Part shown: positions 26,445 to 34,782 of the stretch, piece by piece
Layout of the letters: each line of letters begins with the position of its first letter
How positions within the stretch are numbered: position 1 is the first letter of the stretch
Assembly: GCF_900143625.1 (NCBI RefSeq)
Contig: NZ_FRFF01000097.1
Coordinates: forward strand, 57,235-121,234
Source: Nocardiopsis sp. JB363
Lineage (GTDB): Bacteria > Actinomycetota > Actinomycetes > Streptosporangiales > Streptosporangiaceae
DNA length: 64,000 nucleotides
Direction of reading: 5' to 3'
Notes under the pieces: generated by a model
Databases searched by the model: none
Seen by the model: only the letters and a program-made list of their open reading frames with translations
Told to the model about the DNA's origin: nothing
Made by a program: the position numbers and the translations under genes

Positions 26445-27060
26445 GGCGACCTCCTGGTCGATCACGGAAAGTGGCGAGCGGTCGGGGCTCGCCCCAACAG
26501 CTCGTCCCCCGGGACCGACGTGAGTCGGTCCGGCCCCTGCGCTGAGATGGGCGACCCCCTTGATCTTGACGAAGACGACCCCTGGGCCGGTGGCTCCAGA
26601 GGTCGAGGCCTGCAGGAGTAAGGCCGAGCTCACGCGAGGTCCGCTGATCAGGTGCTCGCCGTCGACGGGGCGGGGACGCTCGGCCACGACCAGGCCCTTG
26701 TTCTAGCAGACCCACGCGTTCATAGATGCCGCCCATGGCGTTGGGGTGGTCGGCCGCCCTGGGCTTCGTGGTGTGCCCGGCATGCTCTTGGTGCAGCAGG
26801 TATGCGTCCACCATCTTCTTAAGGGTGGCTTCGACCGTTCGGTCCCGCCGCACACACCCCACATACGGCGGGGACCGCGCCACCTGGATGGTGCGTGCCC
26901 GCCGCCGAGCGATCACGGAGAACAGGACACAGGGGAAGCAGTGCGCGAGGGACACGGTGAACCTTGGAGAAGGACCGAGGCCAGGTCCCGAGATCAGTAG
27001 TGACTACATACGGATACCTACCGTGTGTGGCCTGCACACCGCAAACTTGTCGTTGCAATA
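26445..27060 (-). other. Uncertain coding in an upstream frame
   Basis: Two coding-looking pieces occur: VEATLKKMVDAYLLHQEHAG near 26.83-26.72 kb, and a frame at 26687 in phase with the DUF4326 gene, which follows a TAG at 26703-26705. Neither has a clear start. Bases 26950-27060 look non-coding and AT-richer, and probably hold a promoter. Confidence 0.35.
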
Positions 27061-27588
27061 CTAGGATTCGCGGGTTCCCCGGTCCTCGTCCGGAGGCTCT
27101 GGAGAGCCGAGGACGAAGCCGCGGGCTTCGCCTGCGTCGAGCATGTCGGCCAGGTGGGCGAGGACCATGGCCTTCTGGGTACCGCGACGGTCGGCGACGG
27201 GATGGTAGCCGCGGAGGACCTCCATGTCGATGACCCAGCCATCCTCGGCGTCAGCGAGGGCGGCGAGCTCGGAACCGGCGCGCACGTCCAGCCCGGTCAC
27301 GAGGTGGTCGAATTCCGGGGTGAGGTCGAGATGCTGGCCCAGTTCGTCCGTGTAGAGGACGTCGCTACCCACTCGATACCCCTCGGCGTCGAAGGCCGTG
27401 AGGAAGACCCTGTCGGCGCGGGCGATGTTGTCGACGTGGACGGCGACGACCGCCTCATCGTCAAAGAAGTCGGTGATAGCGAGCCTCTCGAGCGTGCGGG
27501 CCCGGCCGTGATAGCTCGACAGGAGCCGCTTGGCCTCGGCGAAGCCAGCGAACTCGTCTCCATCGGGGTTCGAGGGGTAGTTTGCCAT
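27061..27588 (-). CDS. Hypothetical protein with palindromic operator
   Basis: It encodes 175 residues from an ATG at 27588, without a good ribosome site. It is acidic and mostly alpha/beta (EAVVAVHVDNIARADRVFLT), with no DNA-binding or catalytic motif seen. A pair of palindromes sits 19-59 bases upstream, so the gene is probably tightly repressed. Its position next to an XRE/ImmA-like pair hints at a stress or maintenance role. Confidence 0.7.
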   Translation of the reverse strand: MANYPSNPDGDEFAGFAEAKRLLSSYHGRARTLERLAITDFFDDEAVVAVHVDNIARADRVFLTAFDAEGYRVGSDVLYTDELGQHLDLTPEFDHLVTGLDVRAGSELAALADAEDGWVIDMEVLRGYHPVADRRGTQKAMVLAHLADMLDAGEARGFVLGSPEPPDEDRGTRES

Positions 27589-27606
27589 GATTCGAAGTTT
27601 TCATAT

Positions 27607-27647
27607 GTGTGGAACTTTTTCCACACAGTGTGGGAAAATTTCCACAC
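27607..27647. promoter_or_regulatory. Tandem 20-bp palindromic operators
   Basis: GTGTGGAA-CTTT-TTCCACAC (27607-27626) is a perfect inverted repeat. GTGTGG...CCACAC (27628-27647) is an imperfect second copy exactly 21 bp further on, two helical turns. The outer ATGTGTGGAA (27605-27614) and TTCCACACAT (27640-27649) also pair. Confidence 0.8.
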
Positions 27648-27676
27648 ATGCGGAAACGATCTTGGGGAGTCTCCCC

Positions 27677-28180
27677 TCAAGCAGCGAGCCACTCTGGGCT
27701 GGTGTCGAGGCTGTTACGGATGGCGCAGAGCTCGATGACGACGTCCTTGAGCATCGAGTCGGCGGGCGGCATGAGGCGTAGCATCGCCCGCCTCGAGGGC
27801 TTCATCGGTTTCTGCAGGGTGGCCCCGCCGAGTAGGTCGAGGACGTCGAACCTCTTGCGCCGCACCCTCACTTCTGCCAGCAGTTCCATGCCTGTGGCAT
27901 CGGCGTGTGCCTCCTTGGGATCGCTGAACGTGGTGTGCGCACATCGCGGGGGCGCTGGCGACGACGTCGCGGTGAAGGATGTGCGCGTACTCATGCATGA
28001 TCGCCTAGAGCCGGTTGAGCAGCGAGAGGTCATCGTAGTAGACGTGGGAGACCTCGCCCACCACGTCAACTAGACCCGTGACCTGGGCGTGGCGCAGGCG
28101 CGACGGGATCGGCTCGACCACGACCCTTAGCTCGTGGAGATCGCCGATGGCGCGGCCTAGGGACTCGATCGTGATCGCTT
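27677..28180 (-). pseudogene. ImmA/IrrE-family metallopeptidase, broken
   Basis: The frame reads ...VSHVYYDDLSLLNRL, TAG at 28005-28007, then AIMHEYAHILH with the HExxH zinc motif. It shifts at a G5 run (27948-27952) into CAHTTFSDPKEAHADATGME and ends at 27677 (MGGATL...RNSLDTSPEWLAA region). ImmA/IrrE proteases cleave a partner repressor; an XRE gene sits directly upstream. No start codon is found near 28180. Restoring CAG and one base would give an intact family member. Confidence 0.7.
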
Positions 28181-28198
28181 CGGGTCAGGTGATCAATC

Positions 28199-28615
28199 TC
28201 AGCGGTTCGGCGGCTCTGGCTTCTTCTCTTCCCCCGGGACATCGTCGAGCCGCTCGCTGCGGCGTGCGATCTCGATGATCGAACTGATGGACGCGAGCGC
28301 CCCGTTGCTCAGCCCGCGGACCCTCAAGGCGATGTTGCGCTCAGCCTCGGTCAGCCTGACCTCGGCAACATCGGCCTCCTCCTCGACCAAGCACGACGGG
28401 GGAACACCGAAGGCGTCGGCAAGGGCGCGCAAGTGTTGGACACGCGGATTGGTGGCCTGTCCTGAGCGCAGCTGCTGCAGGTAGCTCAGCGACATCGTGG
28501 CGATGCCTCGCTGCTTCATCCTGTCGACGATCTCCTGGAGGGTGACGGGTCGGCCTTTGTCGCCAGCAGTGTCGGCGAACAACTTCTCAAGCCTGTGCGC
28601 GAGGGTCAGGGGCAC
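28199..28615 (-). CDS. XRE-family regulator
   Basis: It encodes about 138 residues from a GTG at 28615 behind GAAGGA. The helix-turn-helix covers residues about 20-75 (TLQEIVDRMKQRGI...LSYLQQLRSG...ALADAFGVPPSCLV), typical of XRE repressors that pair with ImmA-like proteases. The C-terminal half is helical and may dimerise. The TTATAAC-like box near 28705 is a candidate -10. It probably represses itself and the downstream pseudogene. Confidence 0.8.
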   Translation of the reverse strand: MPLTLAHRLEKLFADTAGDKGRPVTLQEIVDRMKQRGIATMSLSYLQQLRSGQATNPRVQHLRALADAFGVPPSCLVEEEADVAEVRLTEAERNIALRVRGLSNGALASISSIIEIARRSERLDDVPGEEKKPEPPNR

Positions 28616-28893
28616 GATTCGTCCTTCTTCGTCAAATGCGCGGGACCGCGCGCTGCATCGGAGGACACAGCGACGAAGAAGCATGCTACTGGAAAGAATT
28701 CCATAGAGTTATAAGGTCGACTGGGGCGCGGCCATGTAGAGATGGCTGCGCCCCTGCGCGCAAGTCGCCGACCGTCGCAGCAGACCGCGTACTCGCCGCG
28801 CTGGCCGGGGTGGGTGATGCCCAGGCGGTCGATCTTGTAGGCGCTCCCGTCATGGATGTAGACGGTGGCGGTCTCGGTGTTGTCGTTGCTCAT
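28606..28893 (-). CDS. Small hypothetical protein, C-terminus uncertain
   Basis: The frame begins at an ATG at 28893 with GGAG upstream and reads MSNDNTETATVYIHDGSAYK. The first 50 codons are convincing. The rest crosses the XRE promoter and overlaps the XRE start, so a shift or an earlier stop may have been lost. Confidence 0.45.
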   Translation of the reverse strand: MSNDNTETATVYIHDGSAYKIDRLGITHPGQRGEYAVCCDGRRLARRGAAISTWPRPSRPYNSMEFFPVACFFVAVSSDAARGPAHLTKKDESCP

Positions 28894-28948
28894 GAGCCGA
28901 CTCCTTCATCGGCAGGGGTGTGGTGCTGAATGCGTGGAGTGGGGAACG

Positions 28949-29062
28949 TCAGCTTGCCTGGTCGACGACCCACGCGACTACCACGGCGTGACCGTGGTCA
29001 CTCACGTGGTCAAACATCTCCGCGTCGGGGATGCACGTCTCGCACAGGGGGCATTCTGGCAT
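28949..29062 (-). CDS. 37-residue C2H2-like zinc peptide
   Basis: It starts at an ATG at 29062 with GAAGGAG upstream and reads MPECPLCETCIPDAEMFDHV with His at HVSDHGH. C-x2-C...H-x4-H spacing suggests one zinc finger. Such mini-zinc proteins are frequent on actinobacterial mobile DNA. Confidence 0.6.
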   Translation of the reverse strand: MPECPLCETCIPDAEMFDHVSDHGHAVVVAWVVDQAS

Positions 29063-29115
29063 GATTTCTCCTTCAGGTTGCAGGATGGTTTGTGTAGTCA
29101 GGGGCCACGGGCTGT

Positions 29116-29226
29116 TCAGGCGGGCAGGTCGACGCCGTAGCTCTCAGCGAGGGTGATGCACGGGGTACGTGGCTCGCGGTCGGCTCCAGGCACCATCCTC
29201 CAGAAATGACGGTGGGGGCGGCACAT
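29116..29226 (-). CDS. 36-residue hypothetical peptide
   Basis: It starts at an ATG at 29226 with AAGGAGA upstream and reads MCRPHRHFWRMVPGADREPR to a TGA at 29116. Cys and His near the N-terminus could bind a metal. It is 20 bases downstream of the PIN gene. Confidence 0.5.
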   Translation of the reverse strand: MCRPHRHFWRMVPGADREPRTPCITLAESYGVDLPA

Positions 29227-29246
29227 GGCGTCTCCTTGCTCGCGGG

Positions 29247-30230
29247 TCAGCCCCCCGGTTGAAGCTGGTCATCTCCCGACTTCGCCTGCGGATTGGGGCT
29301 GGACTTGTACTCGTCGACGAGGGAAGATCCCCGATCCTGCCGTTTCGGGTCGAGGCGGTCGAGGGCGAAGTCGAGTTTCGAACCGAGGTCGGCCAGCGCC
29401 GAGTGAGCGATCTCGGGCTTACCCTCGACGATGTCGTCGAGATCGGCCACACGCTTTTCGAAGGTCGTGATGTTCTTCTCCCAGACCTCGATGCGCTTCT
29501 TCATCTGCTCACTGCCGGGGTTCCAGCCATCGACGATCTCGGCGAGCCGATCAAGGTCGGCATCGAAGCGCTCGCGGTCGCGGTGGAACTCCTTGGGGTG
29601 ATGGTCGAGCATCGCAGCGGTGGTGTTGGCCGTGCGCGTAGCCCGCCGATAGTCGCGCTCCCGCATGCGTTCGGTGATCCTCTTCTCCGGCAGCTGATGC
29701 TGCTTGAGACGCCATGCGCCGTCAACGTACGAGGCGAACCTGCGCGGCTGTAGGATCGGGGTGCCCCGCCAGCCGGACATCGAGGTGAGATCGGCGTCAT
29801 TGGAAACGATGATCTCGGCTCCTGTTAGATGAGCGAGGTCGAGGATGTAGTTGTCCTCGTGGTCGGTGCAGTCGAGGACCTTCTCTTCGGGCACCGGCTG
29901 GGGCTCGATGACATCTCCGCCCGAGGCGATAGCGATCTCCTCGAGGACGTGGAGGTACTCGTCGATCCTGTATTCGGAGACGCGTTCCTTGTTGACGAGG
30001 ACGCGCCTGGTGTTGTTGAGAATGTGAGGCGAGAGCCACAGGCTGAATCCGGCGTTCTGGTCCGTCGCCCCGACGCAGTCGGCGGCCGCGGCCGGGGTCT
30101 TGGGCGGCAGCCTCGGCCAGTCGTAGGGATCGGGGTTCTGCAGGTAGGCGTCGACGAGGACGTTGACGTCGTAGACGATGTGTGTCTTCGTCGGCGAGTT
30201 CTGCACCGGGCTCCGATTCTTGCTGGTCAT
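29247..30230 (-). CDS. PIN-domain nuclease-like protein
   Basis: It encodes 327 residues from an ATG at 30230 with GAAGGAG upstream. The first 160 residues match a PIN domain: YDVNVLVDAYL (first Asp about residue 20), TDHEDNYILDLAHLTGAEII (acidic cluster) and VSNDADLTSM. PIN enzymes cut RNA, often as toxins or in RNA decay. The C-terminal 150 residues are a long charged helix. No antitoxin-sized partner is adjacent, so toxin function is not implied. Confidence 0.8.
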   Translation of the reverse strand: MTSKNRSPVQNSPTKTHIVYDVNVLVDAYLQNPDPYDWPRLPPKTPAAAADCVGATDQNAGFSLWLSPHILNNTRRVLVNKERVSEYRIDEYLHVLEEIAIASGGDVIEPQPVPEEKVLDCTDHEDNYILDLAHLTGAEIIVSNDADLTSMSGWRGTPILQPRRFASYVDGAWRLKQHQLPEKRITERMRERDYRRATRTANTTAAMLDHHPKEFHRDRERFDADLDRLAEIVDGWNPGSEQMKKRIEVWEKNITTFEKRVADLDDIVEGKPEIAHSALADLGSKLDFALDRLDPKRQDRGSSLVDEYKSSPNPQAKSGDDQLQPGG

Positions 30231-30369
30231 CGTGACCCCACTCCTTCAAGGACTCGCCGCTCAATCCTCCATTTCAATCACCCATTTACTCATCAATTAC
30301 ATAGTTATCGGGCTCATAAATCGGCCCTAGCATCGTCGAACACTGGGGCTTCGTGGTCTATCTGACGCC

Positions 30370-30711
30370 TCAGTCGACGGAGTCGTCGTCGATCAGCCGA
30401 CCGTAATGGTCGATGAGTGGGACGTTCATGTCTCGCTCGGAGCTGATTCCGGTGTAGATGCCCTCCGCGATGTCGATGTACTTCTCGCTGGTGGCGTGCT
30501 CCACGCGTGACTGGAGGGTGATCGACTCCAGGCCGGGGATGACGGGGTTCCATTCGCTGGCGTTGTAGGCTCCGTAGTCCTCCTTACTCAGCGGTGCTCG
30601 TCGAGGGGTGACGGCGTCACCTGGTCGGTATGTCCGCAACCCCTTACCGAAGGCCTTGCTCTGGTACTCCTCGCCGTTCAGTGGGTCGAGGAAGGTGTCG
30701 TAGGTTCCCAT
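30370..30711 (-). CDS. Conserved phage/plasmid hypothetical protein
   Basis: It encodes 113 residues. I chose the ATG at 30711 because MGTYDTFLDPLNGEEYQSK matches the usual start of a small family whose members begin MG.YDT. An ATG at 30735 is possible. It is beta-rich with a GLRTYRPGDAV strand. It follows dprA by about 40 bases. The function is unknown. Confidence 0.6.
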   Translation of the reverse strand: MGTYDTFLDPLNGEEYQSKAFGKGLRTYRPGDAVTPRRAPLSKEDYGAYNASEWNPVIPGLESITLQSRVEHATSEKYIDIAEGIYTGISSERDMNVPLIDHYGRLIDDDSVD

Positions 30712-30748
30712 ATCCTCCATTATCTCATGATTCAATGATCGTATGTGA

Positions 30749-31690
30749 TCATCGATCGATCACCGCCAGGACGTCGTCGGCATCAGTCACGAGCATGGCG
30801 GTGCCCTGCTTGATCAACCGATGCGTGCCAGCTGATGCTGCCGAGGTCGTAGGACCGGGCACAGCACCGACGGCACGGCCGAGTTCGTGTGCTCGCGCGG
30901 CCACTCCCAAGGCGCCCGAGCGCTGGCCTGCCTCAACGATCACCGAGGCCTGTGACAGGGCGGCGAGGACCCGTGCGCGGCGAAGGAACATCGCGCGTGT
31001 GGGTTGGGCACCGGGCGCTGCTTCGGTCACGAGCATTCCTCTGCCAGTGAGCTGACGGTGCAACGAGGCGTTGCCCTGGGGGTAGATGATGTCGAGGCCC
31101 TGAGGCAGGACAGCGAGTGCGCGCGGCAGCTCGTCACCGGAGTCAGTGGCCATCAGCGCTCCGCGCATCGCAGCGGTGTCGATGCCGAAGCCCGTCGATG
31201 AGATCACGGCGGTTCCCGAGCGGACGAGATCGTGTGCCAACTCTTCGGCCACATGATCACCGTATTGGGTCGAAGCGCGAGCGCCGGTGACGGTTACCGA
31301 TTCCTCGACGGCCTCGGCAAGATGGCCAGAACCCGTCACCCATAGTGCGACCGGCGCGGACGTGCCGGAGCTCTTCAGCCGTGTTGGGTACTCGGGCGAA
31401 TCGAAGGCGATGAGTCGAGCGTCGTGCTCGGCCATGGCTGCGACGTCGATGGCACCGGAGTCCCAGCCGCCCGTGCGGGCGAAGTCCGAGCGCAACTTCT
31501 CGACGGCCTGCTTGTCTATCGGGTGCGGGAGGTGCGCTGAGGCCGTTTGAGGGTCGTCGGCGGTCAACAACTGCGCCACCGCATCGAAGCCGCCAGTGTG
31601 CGCCAGCGACTGGCTGATGATCCCGGCCTCGTCGAAGCTCGCGAGTCGGAGAACCGTCGCGCGGACGACGGTGTCGGAGGGTGCGGTCAT
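30749..31690 (-). CDS. dprA: DprA/Smf-like DNA processing protein
   Basis: It encodes 313 residues from an ATG at 31690. The Rossmann-like DprA core is clear: VTVTGARASTQYGDH, AVISSTGFGIDTAAMRGAL, LPRALAVLPQGLDIIYPQGN, LVTEAAPGAQPTRAMFLRRA and VIVEAGQRSGALGVA. DprA loads RecA on incoming single strands. Plasmid copies may help establishment after transfer. It lacks the usual C-terminal winged helix. Confidence 0.85.
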   Translation of the reverse strand: MTAPSDTVVRATVLRLASFDEAGIISQSLAHTGGFDAVAQLLTADDPQTASAHLPHPIDKQAVEKLRSDFARTGGWDSGAIDVAAMAEHDARLIAFDSPEYPTRLKSSGTSAPVALWVTGSGHLAEAVEESVTVTGARASTQYGDHVAEELAHDLVRSGTAVISSTGFGIDTAAMRGALMATDSGDELPRALAVLPQGLDIIYPQGNASLHRQLTGRGMLVTEAAPGAQPTRAMFLRRARVLAALSQASVIVEAGQRSGALGVAARAHELGRAVGAVPGPTTSAASAGTHRLIKQGTAMLVTDADDVLAVIDR

Positions 31691-31719
31691 CGTAAAAAGC
31701 CCTTATCTGTGGAGGGAGG

Positions 31720-31893
31720 TCAGGGCCGCTCGGCCTTCATCTTGACCGGGTCGTCGATGTCGACTTGGTCGCCGTGCTCGTCGACAAGCTTCTCGATCTC
31801 GTCAAAATCGGCGGCCAGACGAGCGCGGAGCGTGGGATGGTCCAGGCTGCGGTAGAGAACGAACAACTCGTTGATGGGTGCTGTTGTGGCCAA
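31720..31893 (-). CDS. 57-residue protein with TTG start
   Basis: It begins at a TTG at 31893 with AAGGAG six bases upstream and reads ATTAPINELFVLYRSLDHPT... to a TGA at 31720. It is helical with an acidic middle (LAADFDEIEKLVDEHGDQVD). Located 30 bases before dprA, in the same direction. The function is unknown. Confidence 0.65.
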   Translation of the reverse strand: MATTAPINELFVLYRSLDHPTLRARLAADFDEIEKLVDEHGDQVDIDDPVKMKAERP

Positions 31894-31908
31894 GGGCGGC
31901 TCCTTCGT

Positions 31909-32370
31909 TCAGCGACGGGGATGCAGCGGCAGGGCGTGCTCGATCCACTCGCCGTGCGAGTGCTCGTTCTCATCGAGATGAGCGGCGAGATTGTCATCGA
32001 TGCCTGCGTGGACCAAGCGGATCCGATGCTCGGCCTCGAAGATGGCGTCTCTTTGGTCAGTCGAAAGGTCGCTGTCATCGCCGTCAGTGGCGATGCTGGG
32101 TGCAGCCGATGACTCGATTCGCACCAAGGTGGGATCGTTCTCGTCCTAGGCGCGGCGAAAGACAGCGGTCTCGTAACCGGGGAAGGCGTGAGCCAGCATC
32201 AGCCGGACGTAGTCGATGCGCGATCTGTCGGCGAGGTGCTTGGCGTCGGCGGCGACCTGCTCGGCATGGCGCATGAAGGTCTTCGCGGAGACGATGTGAA
32301 GCGGGTTCTCGTCGTTGATTTCGGTGAGAATGGGCATGATCAGCTCGATTCGTAGGATCGGATCCGCCAT
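31909..32370 (-). pseudogene. 154-codon gene with one in-frame TAG
   Basis: The frame runs from an ATG at 32370 (or 32337) through PILTEINDENPLHIVSAKTF... to TAG at 32146-32148 (codon 75). It then continues in phase as DENDPTLVRIESSAAPSIAT... with good coding character to a TGA at 31909. CAG at that codon would make a 153-residue protein. A restart at the GTG at 32127 is the alternative. Confidence 0.6.
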
Positions 32371-32384
32371 CGATCTTCGGTGCG

Positions 32385-32707
32385 AAACAGCGCTCGGGAC
32401 GGATCTCCTCGCGGAAAACGATCGACTCGGGCCGACCGACGTAGGCGGCCTGGCCGGAGATGCGGTCGAGGCAGCCCACGGTGCAGCTCGCCGAGGGTGG
32501 GCTTCTTTTCCCGGATGGGATCTACAGATACGGAGCCGCTTCCGCGCGCAGGATGCGCTTCAAATACTGGCGGGCGGCGTGCTTGCAAGCGCGCCGCTGC
32601 GTGGTGATCCAGCGTCGCGCGGTGCGCTGAGGGGTCGGAGCGATCTCCTGGCAGCGACAGTCCGGGTGTCTGGGGTGGCGCGTGGTGGCGAGCTTGGGAA
32701 CGTGCAT
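32385..32707 (-). pseudogene. Basic protein with in-frame TAG and unclear end
   Basis: It starts at an ATG at 32707 (GGAGG nearby) as MHVPKLATTRHPRHPDCRCQ..., a very basic 61-residue piece, and meets TAG at 32522-32524. The same frame reopens as VGCLDRISGQAAYVGRPESI...; between them, another frame (VDPIREKKPTLGELH) looks better. A TAG plus a possible shift are needed to join the parts. Confidence 0.4.
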
Positions 32708-32759
32708 GGCCACCTCCACCGAGGAGAAGGACAGAGGCGGCAGGGAAGAGGCGATGGGC

Positions 32760-33311
32760 TTATCGGCGTCGGGCGCGGGAGCGCTGGATCCAGGCCTGTT
32801 CGGCAGTGGGAGCGCAGTAGGCGCGCGGGTACATCCAGGTAGCGATACCGGTCCAGGGCCGCGTCGATGTCGTCGGGCGCCAGCTGGTGTTGCCCCGCGC
32901 CTGCGGCCTCCTCGCGGGGGTCATGGGCAGGACGAGTTCGTCCAGGAGCGGCGGGTCGCACACCCGCTGGGCCAGCAGGTCACCCAGGACCGTACGGCGC
33001 CCCGAGATCCGCAGGGGGCGTCCGCCGGTGGCCATGATGTGCAGGTTGCGCGCGGTTCTCCACAGCGCGGTCGCCACCCCCTGGCGGCGCATCGTCGGTT
33101 TCACGTAGATCTCGCTGGCCTCTCCGCTGGCCTGGTGCCAGCGGATCGCGCCGATTTGCTCATCGACGACCTGACGCACGGCGGCCGTGCTCATCGTCAT
33201 CACGATCCCCGCCCCGGGGCGGCCCTGTCCGTCGCAGGCCAGTGCGAGCAGTTCATGGGCTTGGTCGGGCCCGGTACCGGTGGCGAGGATGTGCACGAAG
33301 TCCAGGTCCAT
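32760..33311 (-). CDS. GNAT-family acetyltransferase
   Basis: It encodes 183 residues from an ATG at 33311 with AAGGAGGG upstream. Strand-helix order and the acetyl-CoA loop IYVKPTMRRQGVATALW (R/Q-x-x-G-x-A-type motif A) identify a GNAT domain at residues about 45-95. GNAT enzymes acetylate amines of small molecules or proteins. The last 60 residues lose coding quality, so a shift near 32.9 kb is possible. Confidence 0.7.
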   Translation of the reverse strand: MDLDFVHILATGTGPDQAHELLALACDGQGRPGAGIVMTMSTAAVRQVVDEQIGAIRWHQASGEASEIYVKPTMRRQGVATALWRTARNLHIMATGGRPLRISGRRTVLGDLLAQRVCDPPLLDELVLPMTPARRPQARGNTSWRPTTSTRPWTGIATWMYPRAYCAPTAEQAWIQRSRARRR

Positions 33312-33571
33312 GACGGGGCCCTCCTTCCTTCGGCGTGCAGGTGGGGCCACCGCGGGGCCTGGGTGTGCTCGTCCAGCCAGACGGCGGCCGGAGTGAGCAG
33401 GGGATCGATGGGGGTGAGGGCGTAGAGCTCGACCACGCCCGGGGACGGGTCACCGAAGAGGACCACTTCGAAGACGGGCCTGTCGGGGCTGGTGCCGATG
33501 GCTCGGCGGTCGAAGGCGGTGTATAAGCACGTGAGATGTCTTTTAGTCGAAGTAGGGTGCGAAGCGCTCAT
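33200..33571 (-). CDS. Hypothetical protein overlapping GNAT gene
   Basis: The frame reads LTCLYTAFDRRAIGTSPDRP, then VFEVVLFGDPSPGVVELYAL, with good codon use to about 33340, then runs 110 bases into the GNAT gene, which is unlikely to be real. The start (ATG 33571) also overlaps the upstream gene. The central 70 residues are believable; both ends are not. Confidence 0.45.
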   Translation of the reverse strand: MSASHPTSTKRHLTCLYTAFDRRAIGTSPDRPVFEVVLFGDPSPGVVELYALTPIDPLLTPAAVWLDEHTQAPRWPHLHAEGRRAPSWTWTSCTSSPPVPGPTKPMNCSHWPATDRAAPGRGS

Positions 33572-34001
33572 CGCTGAGGTCGATGTCGACCCGGCGGTCA
33601 TCGTCGACGACGGTGAACACGCAGGCCTCGTCGGCGCTGGGCTGGATCGGGCCGCGGCGGAAGTACTTCTGCCAGACGGTGATCGCGGCCTCGATCGGCG
33701 GGTTGCCGTCTTGCTGGATGGCCCAGGTCACGCCGTACTCGACCGGGCAGGGGCGCGGTTCGGCGGGTTCGAGGTGCAGATGCCCATGGGGCGGGTTCGG
33801 TTGCTGGCCGAAGACGGCGGCCCAGACGTTGCGGGCGAACTGCTCAAGGTCACCTTCGATCGTCACGGCCTCGTCGTATCTGAGGACGAGGATCTCGGCG
33901 TCACCTTCGCCTTCGTACTGGCCACCGGTCTCTTCGGCGAACTCGTCTTCAGTGGTCTTCAAAACGGTGGGATTGTGGACGGCATCGATGTGGAGGGACA
34001 C
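33543..34001 (-). CDS. Hypothetical acidic protein
   Basis: It encodes 152 residues from a GTG at 34001 with AAGGAA upstream and ends with TAA. The composition is acidic with several beta strands (GDAEILVLRYDEAVTIEG). There is no motif I can name. It lies in a string of co-directed small genes. Confidence 0.7.
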   Translation of the reverse strand: MSLHIDAVHNPTVLKTTEDEFAEETGGQYEGEGDAEILVLRYDEAVTIEGDLEQFARNVWAAVFGQQPNPPHGHLHLEPAEPRPCPVEYGVTWAIQQDGNPPIEAAITVWQKYFRRGPIQPSADEACVFTVVDDDRRVDIDLSDERFAPYFD

Positions 34002-34105
34002 AGCTGATTCCTTCGTGGAGTGAGCGAGAAAGTCGGGGTGCAGTCGAAGAGACATTGGAACGACACCGTGTCGATGAACTGCCTCCCTGGCGCTCTATGG
34101 GTTGA

Positions 34106-34582
34106 TCAACCGCGGAGCATGGCGCCGCCGCGCTCGAGATCCCCTTCGATGTACGTGAGCATTTCGTCGGTGCCGGGGTGGGCCATCACGTAGTGGTAGG
34201 AGGCCTCGACCGCGGTCATCTCCCAGCCAGCTTCACTGAGGGCCTCCACCAGCGATTCCTCTCCCCCGGATCCGGCGAAGAACGCCTGGTCGGTGGAGAA
34301 GCGGCGGACGAAGTTGCGGTTGACCTCGGCGATGACGGCGTCGTAGCACTCGTCGAGGAGCACCGCGCGGACCTGGTCGAAGGCGGATACCCTCTGGTCG
34401 CGGATTCGAGCGAGCTGATGATCGATCTGGGCCCAGAAACCCTCCGGCACCGGCGGGCACCGCCGGTCGCGGCCGGAGCCGAGGCAGGAGCGGCAGTGGT
34501 CAGTGGGCTCCTCGCGGGCTCTGGGGACGTCGGCGGCCCACCCGGGGTGGTCAAGGCAGTTCAGGCAGGTGGGTCCAGGCAT
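34106..34582 (-). CDS. Hypothetical protein with N-terminal zinc motif
   Basis: It encodes 158 residues from an ATG at 34582. CLNCLDH (residue 6) and CRSCLGSGRDRRC (about 30) give four cysteines in zinc-ribbon spacing. The rest is helical. This head-plus-helix design recurs in several proteins of the window. Confidence 0.7.
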   Translation of the reverse strand: MPGPTCLNCLDHPGWAADVPRAREEPTDHCRSCLGSGRDRRCPPVPEGFWAQIDHQLARIRDQRVSAFDQVRAVLLDECYDAVIAEVNRNFVRRFSTDQAFFAGSGGEESLVEALSEAGWEMTAVEASYHYVMAHPGTDEMLTYIEGDLERGGAMLRG

Positions 34583-34700
34583 GGTAGATACCCCTTCGAA
34601 AAATCATTGGGCTGATCGTCAGGTCTTTCAGCGACGACCATCAGGAAACGGCGAAGCCCGCGACTGGGGCGCGGATTTTTCGCTGGGGTGCGCTCGAACG

Positions 34701-34775
34701 AGAGTCGATGGGATCGGGGCGCAGGGCGTTCCGATCCCATCGACTCTGACCCGTGCCCGCCGTTAGGCGGGCACG
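34701..34775 (-). terminator. Two strong consecutive hairpins
   Basis: A perfect 17-bp stem (34701-34717 with 34731-34747, 13-base loop) and a perfect 10-bp stem (34752-34761 with 34766-34775, 4-base loop) lie within 82 bases after the stop at 34783. Together they should end the methylase transcript. The stretch 34583-34700 has no gene. Confidence 0.75.
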
Positions 34776-34782
34776 TCACCTT

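Noticed and set aside
29247..30230. PIN gene as toxin of a toxin-antitoxin pair
   Set aside because: The protein is far longer than typical VapC toxins and no antitoxin-like gene overlaps it.
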